NCBI RefSeq assembly: GCF_029407905.1 | Contig: NC_073627.1 | Location: 128,601,697-128,665,696, forward strand | DNA: 64,000 nt | Source: Bubalus kerabau | Lineage: Eukaryota > Chordata > Mammalia > Artiodactyla > Bovidae | Reading direction: 5' to 3' | Shown here: piece by piece, positions 56,885 through 64,000 of the stretch | Layout: each line of letters begins with the position of its first letter | Position numbering within the stretch: position 1 is the first letter of the stretch | Made by a program: the position numbers and the translations under genes | The notes under the pieces: model-generated | Seen by the model: only the letters and a program-made list of their open reading frames with translations | What the model was told of the DNA's origin: nothing | The model's database searches: none

Positions 56885-57000
56885 TTTAACACAGCACCCA
56901 GCACATACTAAGGTGCTCAATAAGTAAAAAAAATTTACAAGCGGGGAAACTGGTTCAGAGAGATTAAGAAACTTGCTCAAGGTCACACAGCAAAAGAAAA
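56885..57000 (-). repeat. MIR SINE relic, antisense
   Basis: GGGGAAACTGGTTCAGAGAG ATTAAGAAACTTGCTCAAGG TCACACAGC is a clear antisense MIR core. Confidence 0.75.
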
Positions 57001-57538
57001 CAGCCAATCTGCCCAAGGGCAAGGAGAAGCTGAGTGTAACAAAGCAGGACAGTGGGCAAGGGGCCATCCACCAGGGACAGGTGAATGAAAGGTGGAGTGG
57101 AAAAAGGCAGATGAAGCTCCAGGAAGGGAGTGTCTGACCAAGAGAGAACAAAGACAGGCCCTGGGAGCAGGATGAGAGGGGCCAGAGGAAGTGAGGGGAT
57201 GGAAGTTTCTGAGACAGACTGTCAGCCGTGAAGAACAAGTTTCTGAACTCCTGAAGCTTATCAGGCAGGCCGGGCTGACAGGAGGGTGTGACAGCCCTGG
57301 ACGATACAGCACAGGAAAGGGTTCTTTATAGTTGGCTTTATTCTTTTGAAAAATGTGGATAATTTGTTGTTAGAATGATGAAAAGCTATCTTAAGATAAA
57401 GTGCTCTATCAAATGTCAGGCCATTTAGACCTCCAATACAGTCCCCAAACCAGGCAACGGAGTCTTTAAAAATTTCAAAACTATTCCTGGCTTGTCACTG
57501 CATCTAAATAATAAAATGAACAAGCTAGGCTCTTTTAC

Positions 57539-57561
57539 CAAAAAAAAAAAAAAAAAAAAAA
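57539..57561. repeat. A-tract of about 21 bases
   Basis: A long homopolymer with no clear L1 or SINE body on its left. It may be the remnant tail of a retroposed sequence. Confidence 0.85.
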
Positions 57562-59570
57562 GAGGTGCACTTTAAATGATAAGCCCAAGAGAAAGCCAAG
57601 TGCAAGACTTTATTATAGCCCTGGAATCACTCTGTCATCAGCCTATTTGTGCTACTGCAGATATCAAGGCTTCAAGATCCAAAGAAAGGGGGTCATGGCC
57701 CCTGGGCCAAAGACTCCATCCTATTTTTGCGGCCCAGAGGTGTGTGAATGAATGGATTCCATGATTCTTGGCTCAAACCTCCTGATTTTACAATCCCCTG
57801 TCCCTCCCCCATCTACAGAGCTGAGGTCACAAAGCCACAAAGTTCCCTTGTAATGCTACTTCCTGTAGATGCCCAGTCTGGCTTTCTGAACAACCTCTTT
57901 AATTTGACCGTACAACCCGCAGTTGTCCAGAAATGACTTTGATACAAGAAACATCTCAGGCAAGCTCAGGCACCTTGCGAGTCCAAGACGTCTCTGGCTT
58001 GGGGCCTGCCATCAACCACTCGCCCTGGCAGGGGCTATGCCCATCAACTTGGTTCCAATAGCCCAGGAGCCCCACCCCTTCCCTGCCCAACCCCAGGGTA
58101 GCTCAGGGCTGACTGGAGCGGGAGCGAGGGAAGAGGAGGAGGAATTCCACCAGTGGCTCCTGACAGAGGGTCTGGCCTTGCCCTGTTCTCCACAATCCCT
58201 GGGCCACATTCTTACTCTAAGCCAGAAAGGCTGATTGGGGTTCTGAGGTCACGTTCTAATGCTGCACCACAGACAGGAGTGTTGATAGCAGCCTGAGCCT
58301 CACAGAGTGATTGTTCTCAGAGGACAAGACTTATTATCTGTCCTCAGAAATTCCACCCTCTCCTCTCCTCCGAGTTCTCTCCTTGGAGGCTCAGCTCCCA
58401 CAGAGAAATGCAAAGAGTGACTGAACTTCCAGGTTCCGAAAGGCAGAGAGAGCCAGGAGAGATTGTGGTTCCCATCTGGGCCGCCAGCTGGCAATGTGAC
58501 TGACCTGGGTGAGGCTCAGCTACTTCTCAGGGAAAACAGAAACCATGGTCACCTGAGGGCTGTCTCAGGTGGGAATGAGACCACGTGTGAAGCCACACAA
58601 TGGTTGGTAAGGCTGTTCTCACCGAAGCCGACTGCAGAAGGGTGGCCTCAGACGTGCATTAGCACCTACGGAGTGGGAGGAGGGTGGAGATGGGGACGCA
58701 GAGAGGGTACCGGCCCACAGGCTCCAGCCACTCTGCTTAAGGAGGTGAGATATGGTCACCAGAGGGAGCGGGCAGGCAGGCGGTACTGGTGGGGCTCAGG
58801 TGGCCTCCTGTAGGAGGCGCACCTCCTGTGGGCTCAGGCGGGAATGACTGCACTTGAGGTAGGTGGATCAGTGGTAAGGCATCTGGAGGGGGCGTGGAAG
58901 TGAGGGAAGGAAGAGTAAAGTGACCAGGCTACACTGCTGAAGAGGTTGTACGGTAGGCGTATAACAAAGACACGTAGAAACGGAGTTTGGGGCAGGGGGG
59001 GAGTGGACTGAGGGCTCCGCTTTGGGGCTTTACTGTAAACAGAACGTGTTAACATTCTGAAGCAGAGGGGTAACCAGCAAGGTGAGGGGTGATGGAGTGT
59101 GCAAGCCGGGAGGGGAATGCAGCTGTCCCAGGGAAAGGAGACAGTTTGATGTAGAAGATTCCTGCTCCACAGGTGCTTAGCGGGCAGTTAACTTCCGAAG
59201 GACCTGGCACTTGGGAGACTGGAACAGATGAGAGCCTATGACATTTATCCTCACTCAAAACCTCTCTTAGAACCTCCAGCCAGGGATGAAAGGCCTAAGT
59301 ACAGTCATCACCAGGTTCACTGTTTTCTATACAATCAGAAATAAGCCCTTCATGCCTGATACCCAGAAAGCCCTTTTCGCTAATCAGGAACCTTCATTTG
59401 CCTTTGTCCACAAAGGCTCTATTTGCACTCTTTCCCCTCACCATGCATACAGGTGAATCCATCACCCAGCCAGGAGCTCTGTACAGGGGAGGGGCAGTCA
59501 CAGCACCACACACTTACCTGTGAGGCAAGTCAGGTCATCACAAGCAAGGCCCAGAAGTATGACCCATGGT

Positions 59571-59589
59571 GGGGGCCGGGGGGTGGGGG
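59571..59589 (+). other. G-rich tract, possible G-quadruplex
   Basis: G runs of 5, 6 and 5 bases with loops of 2 and 1. Only three runs are present, so a four-stranded fold would need the G6 to be split. Confidence 0.35.
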
Positions 59590-59639
59590 AGCAGAATAAA
59601 GAGACTGTGTCCATGTTCTGCCAAGAGGCAAGATCTGAG

Positions 59640-59905
59640 CTGAACCTGTATTTGCCAGACGGGATGGAGTGGTGGGAGGGAGGTTGGGCATGCTAGCCTT
59701 GGAATAGCCAGGGGCAAAGCTCAGAGGGGTAAAAATTCAGTGAGTTTAGGTAAGGATGTTCCTGGCATATCAGGAAAAGGACTGGGGGACCACCTTGTAG
59801 GAGGCCTTTAATGCCAGGTTAAAGCAGCTCCACATTACACCAGAAGGCAATGGGAAGCCACTGGAGGTTCTGAGAAGCCAATGACCAGGTAGGAATCGTG
59901 CTTTT
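59640..59905 (-). repeat. L2 LINE relic, antisense
   Basis: CACCTTGTAGGAGGCCTTTA, then CAATGGGAAGCCACTGGAGG is a well-known block of reversed L2. GGAGTGACACAATGTC follows in order. Confidence 0.7.
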
Positions 59906-60324
59906 CTGGAGTGACACAATGTCAGCTGTCCCCCATAACGGGGTGGTAGGTGGGGCTGGTACGGGATGCGCCCAGGACAGCAGAGGAGACAGAGTTACGG
60001 CAGGAGCCAGCGAACTGCCAAAACGTAGCCGGCTGAAGTCGGCTTGCGAACATGCTCGTTAAAAATAGTGCTTTGGGCCTTAGTGGAAACAACCTCATCC
60101 TATACCTATTTCCTTTCTCGTTCTTGAATATTCTCCAGAGTGTCTGAACACGCATCTCATGAGGAAGTCATTAGCAGAAGCTCAGTCTGTTCTAATTATA
60201 AAACAAGCAAGGAGTCTGCTGAGGCCAATGAGGGGCTCATGCCCACGTCTGGCCTCACAGAGACACTAGGGCATGGGGTTAGAGCAGGCCCGGGGGTAGC
60301 ACCATCAGGGCTCAAATGCCACGT

Positions 60325-60410
60325 CTGTCCTGTGCTGGGTTGTTACGCATGTTACTCAAATTCCTGTGCCTCAGTTTCTACTCACTGGGGATAAAAAAAG
60401 TACCTACTGG
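60325..60410 (+). repeat. MIR SINE relic, 5' part, split by a younger SINE
   Basis: TGTTACTCAAATTCCTGTGC CTCAGTTTCTACTCAC is the MIR core. It resumes at about 60650 after the CHR-type insertion. Confidence 0.7.
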
Positions 60411-60642
60411 GAACTTCCCTGGTGGCCCACGGTTAAGAATCCACCTGCCAACACAGTGGACACAGGTTCTATCCCTAGTCAGGGAACTAGATCCCACATG
60501 ACACCAAACAACTTAGCCTGTGCTCTGCAACAAGAGAAGACACCGCAATGAGAAGCTTGTGTAACGAAGAGTAGCCCCAGCTTGTAGCAACTAGAGAAAG
60601 CCCGCTTGCAGCAACTTGAAGAACCAGTGCAGCCAAAAAAAA
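60409..60642 (+). repeat. tRNA-Glu-derived SINE (CHR-type) inserted in MIR
   Basis: GGAACTTCCCTGGTGGCCCA, CTAGTCAGGGAACTAGATCC, ACCGCAATGAGAAGCTTGTG, AGAGTAGCCCCAGCTTGTAG and GTGCAGCC plus poly-A. AGTACCTACTG before it and AGTACCCACTG after it form a target duplication with one mismatch. Confidence 0.9.
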
Positions 60643-60649
60643 AAAAAAG

Positions 60650-60745
60650 TACCCACTGACAAGGTTTGTCGCAAGAATGAAGCAAAAAAAAAAAGCTTAA
60701 CACAGCACCTGGCACACAGTAGGAACTTAACATGTATTAAGTGAA
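60650..60745 (+). repeat. MIR SINE relic, 3' part
   Basis: CAAGGTTTGTCGCAAGAATG, then AACACAGCACCTGGCACACA GTAGGAAC continues the MIR begun at 60325. Confidence 0.7.
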
Positions 60746-61439
60746 GCCAAAAATCACCCACCATCTTCAGCTGTCTAACTGCAAACCTCATCTCCTAACC
60801 GTGCCAATGCCCTTAAATTACTGAGGACTGTGCTGAGTGGTGAGTAATACATTGGGCTGGGAGTGGGGAGGCCCAGCCCTGTTCGGGGTAGGGTGGGGGG
60901 GCCTCCCTGACCTTGAGGGGTGGTGCTTCAAGCAGTTCACTTCCCCATCCCTAAAATGGGCACTGGAAATCCCCACCCCTACCCCCATGCCCTCTGTCTC
61001 CTGGAGCAGCTGAGACAATACCAGTGTGAGGGCCCAGGGCAAACCAAGTGCCCGTGTGAGGGTCAGCACTCCCCTGCTCCACAGGAGTGGCCCTTCCGTC
61101 TTGCCCATCTGCTGGCTTGCCTCAGAAGTCACTGTGACAGGCTTTCTCAAGGCCAACCCAAGCAAGCAGATGTCACAGCCAGAACAGCAGGGGCTCATTT
61201 CCAGCCTGGCCAAGCATGGGCTTTCCTGGGGTGAACAGGCCCAGCCTAGATGTCCAATTCCTGCTAATTCTCACCATGGGCCAGGCCCTGGGTTTTCCCT
61301 ATGTCCCTGAGTGACAGAGACGCAGCCAGGGGTCCCTCAAACCCGTTACTACAATACAGAACCGCCTGGCTAATTCTGGCCAGGCCCTCAGAGCCACTCA
61401 GAGGCCCCCATCGGCCAGATAACCCAGAGCCCTACCTGT

Positions 61440-61670
61440 TCCAACTGTGTGCTCCAGCCCCATGACTTTCCCACCAGACCCTAGCTGTACTTGCTGACTT
61501 CCACGACTTTGGTCAAGCTGTACCTTCTGCCTATAGTTCTTCTTAATCTTCCTGCAGCCACTTTTCAGGGCCAGACTGGAGCCTCCCTCGCACGCCCCCC
61601 AGTATCAATGCCCCTGTGACGCTGATAGTTTTGCTGTGTGGTGGAACACTCTGTGCCTGTGGCCCTGCCC
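61440..61670 (+). repeat. L2 LINE relic, sense
   Basis: GTGTGCTCCAGCCCCATGAC, then TACCTTCTGCCTATAGTTCT and CCCAGTATCAATGCCCC follow L2 order, with heavy divergence. Confidence 0.45.
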
Positions 61671-61832
61671 CCCAGCCTCTCTACCTACTCCACAATGCCC
61701 TGTTCTGCATACTTCACCATGCCCACACCAGGGGGCTCACCCAGTACACATGTAGGGACCTGAACCACTGAAACAGCCTGCTATGAACAAGGTAACGGTT
61801 CTGCACATTTAGATTTCAGGGACTGATGTCTT

Positions 61833-62145
61833 TTTTATTTTTTCAATTGGAGGACAATTGCTTTACAATATTGTGTTGGCCTCTGCCACACATCAACATG
61901 AATCAGCCACAGGTATACATATGTTCCCTCCCTCCCGAACACCACCCCCCTCATCTGCCTCCCTGCCCTGCCCCTCTAGGTTGTCACAGAGCACTGGGCT
62001 GAGCTCCCTGTGTGTGTCACCCAGCAAATTCCCACTTGCTATCTGTTTTACATATGGTAATGTATATGTTTCCACACTCTTCGGTCAAGTTGTCCCACCC
62101 TCTCCTTCCCTCACTGTGTTCACAAGTCTGTTCTTTATGTCTGCA
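61833..62145 (-). repeat. Bovine-type L1 3' end, antisense, with 13-bp target duplication
   Basis: A T-rich stretch (reversed poly-A) leads into CAATTGGAGGACAATTGCTT, CATCAACATGAATCAGCCAC, GTTGTCACAGAGCACTGGGC and TTACATATGGTAATGTATAT. GGACTGATGTCTT flanks it exactly at 61820-61832 and 62146-62158, so this is a 5'-truncated insertion by target-primed reverse transcription. Confidence 0.95.
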
Positions 62146-62159
62146 GGACTGATGTCTTA

Positions 62160-63610
62160 ACAGCATTTCCCAAGCTAAAAACAATGAGTTGCATCTTTCC
62201 TGGAAAAGTGGTCTCTGGGGGATGAGGGGGTGAGAGCACTTAGCTGTGGGGCCAGCTGCCTTCAGAAGGGAGAAGCCCAAGGTGACCCAGCTTGGGAATG
62301 CAGAGCTGGACAAAGAAATCAAGAGGCAATGGTACTCCCTGCTCCCCTGCCACAGGAACCATCAACTGAGTCAGCAAGTCCTGGGAAGAGCCGGTCGGCT
62401 GCCTTTAATCCTCCCAGAACACGCTAGCAGCAGGGAAAGCTCAGAGGGGCAGACCTTGCGTCAGGGCCGCAGCCCCTGTGCTGGAGCCAGCAAGCCAAGG
62501 CGGCGACATGGAGAGGCAGGCAAGTCCTGGCTCCGCCTGGCAGCCCACTTCAACCTGCCACTACCCATGAATTACAGGGAGGAGGCTGTGGCCAACTGGC
62601 TTCAAGGCCGGTCCTGCCTCTCTCGGGCACAAGGAAGCGCTTTGTGCAGCCCAACACCTCATTATCTGGCATCTTGGCCACACCGGAAAGGGCAAATAAT
62701 GGGGTAAGCGTGACACATGTTGCATAGATGCCCCTCCCTGCACAAACCTGTCTTTGAATCCCCACTGCCTACAGAGCAAGGGCTCAATTAACTCCTTAGT
62801 AAGGCATTTGTGGCCCTTCCATCTGGCCACAACAAATCCTTCCAGAAAAACCTCCTTCTAGTCTAATTCACTTATTCATTCAAAAAATATTTGTTGAGCA
62901 CCTAGGTGCTGGGCACGATGCTGAAAGAGCTGAAGGATCCCTAAATCCTACCGCCCTGAGCCTGTGCAGATCACATGCAGGTCCCCGGCTGAGAGCTCTG
63001 CCTATGGAAGGTGCTCGAGGTTGGCCACCTGTTATGATCATCACCCCCACCTGTCCCTGAGGAGGGAGGAAGCTGCTCTTCCCACATGCCCACCTACCTG
63101 CCCTCCAGTGTCAGCACCACACCAGAAAGGTGGGCACAAAAGTTACTCTGACTGTTGGAGGCCCACCAGGTGCCATAATTTAGAGTGTGCTGGCTGCTCT
63201 GGGGGGCACTGGGCTTTGGGGGTTTCCCTGTGCTGGAGTCACAGGAGGTTTGGAGACTCTGAGGGGTTTGGAGCACACTGGATCCTCAATCAACCTCACT
63301 GAGGCCACTCATCTGACGTGCATTTCTGGGTTCCTCCAGGTCGGGCCCTGTGTAAGGTGCTCCCACTGAGAAGGATGAAGAAGGTAAAGGTTAAAGGTAC
63401 ACAACAGGTGAGGGGCATGGAGGTAAAGTCCTGGTGGAAGGCAAGTAGCTTCCAACCAGCTAGCCAGGAATCATGGAACAAGAGGGAAGCTTTCACAGAG
63501 GTAAGGGTCAGCTTGAACATCAAGCTATGAGTAAAGACATGGAAGCTATGGAGACTGTTTAAGCCATGACATGTCTGGAGTCACTTTTGAAAGACAGAAG
63601 ATGAAGGACT
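62160..63610. other. Non-coding apart from an L2 end
   Basis: Only the L2 terminus at 62870-62940 was recognised. The small frames show no family features. Confidence 0.45.
62870..62940 (-). repeat. L2 3' end relic, antisense
   Basis: TTATTCATTCAAAAAATATT TGTTGAGCACC then GGTGCTGGGCACGATGCTG is the reversed L2 terminus. Confidence 0.65.
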
Positions 63611-63614
63611 CATC

Positions 63615-63828
63615 TGGGGCTTCCCAGGCAGCGCTAGTGGTAAAGAACCCTCCTGCCAATGCAGAAGACATAAAGAGATTTGATCCCTGGGTTGGGAAGA
63701 TCCCTGGAGAAGGAAATGGCAATCCACTCCAGTATTCTTGGCCTGGAAAATCCCATGGACAGAAGAGCTTGGCGGGCTACAGGCCATAGCGTTGCAAAGA
63801 GTCAGATACAACTGAAGTGACTTAAAAT
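63615..63828 (+). repeat. Bov-tA SINE
   Basis: GGGGCTTCCCAGGCAGCGCT, GATCCCTGGGTTGGGAAGAT, CCACTCCAGTATTCTTGG and AAAGAGTCAGATACAACTGA. Full length with no clear target duplication. Confidence 0.93.
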
Positions 63829-64000
63829 AAAGGAGTGGCCAGAAAAGTCAAGACTCAAGCACTGTGGAATGTCAGGGATGGAATTTTTCTTCTGACAGCA
63901 TTTGAAAAACCTGTAAGAGTAAGCAACTGGACACTCCATCAATTTCTTACATCTTTATAAAGAGCCAGACAATACAACAAGAGATCTCACACAGGACTAC

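Larger units (their letters stand above)
57000..59635. other. Non-coding, no recognised gene
   Basis: Apart from the A-tract and the G-rich tract, I could not name anything. Weak L2-like phrases occur near 58720-58800. Confidence 0.45.
36315..64000 (-). other. SHB: Intron upstream of the SHB exon (probably part of intron 1)
   Basis: In transcript orientation this comes before the exon and ends with a pyrimidine-rich tract and TACAG. It extends past the right edge of the window. I see no second exon: no frame resembles the Pro/Ser-rich N-terminal part of SHB, and there is no GC- and CpG-rich first-exon region. The contents are repeats and unique non-coding sequence, listed separately. Confidence 0.75.

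Noticed and set aside
1..64000. CRISPR array, phage, toxin-antitoxin or other prokaryotic system
   Set aside because: There are no regularly spaced repeats or dense coding. The repeat content is typical of a ruminant nuclear genome.
1..64000. Additional SHB exons (N-terminal or SH2-domain coding)
   Set aside because: I scanned the minus-strand frames for SH2-like and SHB-specific segments and found none.

Overview
This is ordinary chromosomal DNA from a ruminant, most likely a bovid. The evidence is the repeat content. There are Bov-tA and Bov-A2 SINEs, 3' ends of the BovB (RTE) LINE, short tRNA-Glu-derived CHR-type SINEs, and 3' ends of artiodactyl/bovine L1. These overlie old mammalian MIR, L2, L1M, hAT-Charlie and ERVL-LTR remnants. 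Nothing points to a bacterial, viral or plasmid origin. The species cannot be settled from the window.

The only protein-coding sequence I can support is one internal exon on the minus strand, 36194-36314 (121 bp). It has a good acceptor, branch point and donor. Its 40 codons contain two YxxP motifs (YSDP and YMEP) in a segment I recognise as the SH2-domain adaptor SHB. On that reading the whole window is the interior of one large gene. Positions 36315-64000 belong to the upstream intron (probably intron 1), and 1-36193 to the downstream intron (probably intron 2). Both introns run off the window. The first exon and the SH2-encoding exons are not here.

Layout: 1-36193 is intron with scattered SINEs, several L1 pieces, one solo ERVL-type LTR (10540-11068), a C/T-rich tract (34813-34860) and many MIR/L2 relics. 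About 4 kb around the exon (35560-39520) holds no young repeat I can see. From 39520 to 64000 the intron again carries SINEs, a BovB 3' end, old L1, two hAT-type elements side by side, a MIR split by a SINE, and an L1 with a clean 13-bp target-site duplication.

All other open frames lie in introns or repeats and look like chance. No tRNA, rRNA, CRISPR array, CpG-island promoter or complete transposon gene was found. I did not find a new biological system. The most useful leads are the exon itself, two perfect inverted repeats, strong G-quadruplex candidates, an opposed SINE pair, and a few AT-rich homeodomain-like motif clusters that could be intronic enhancers.
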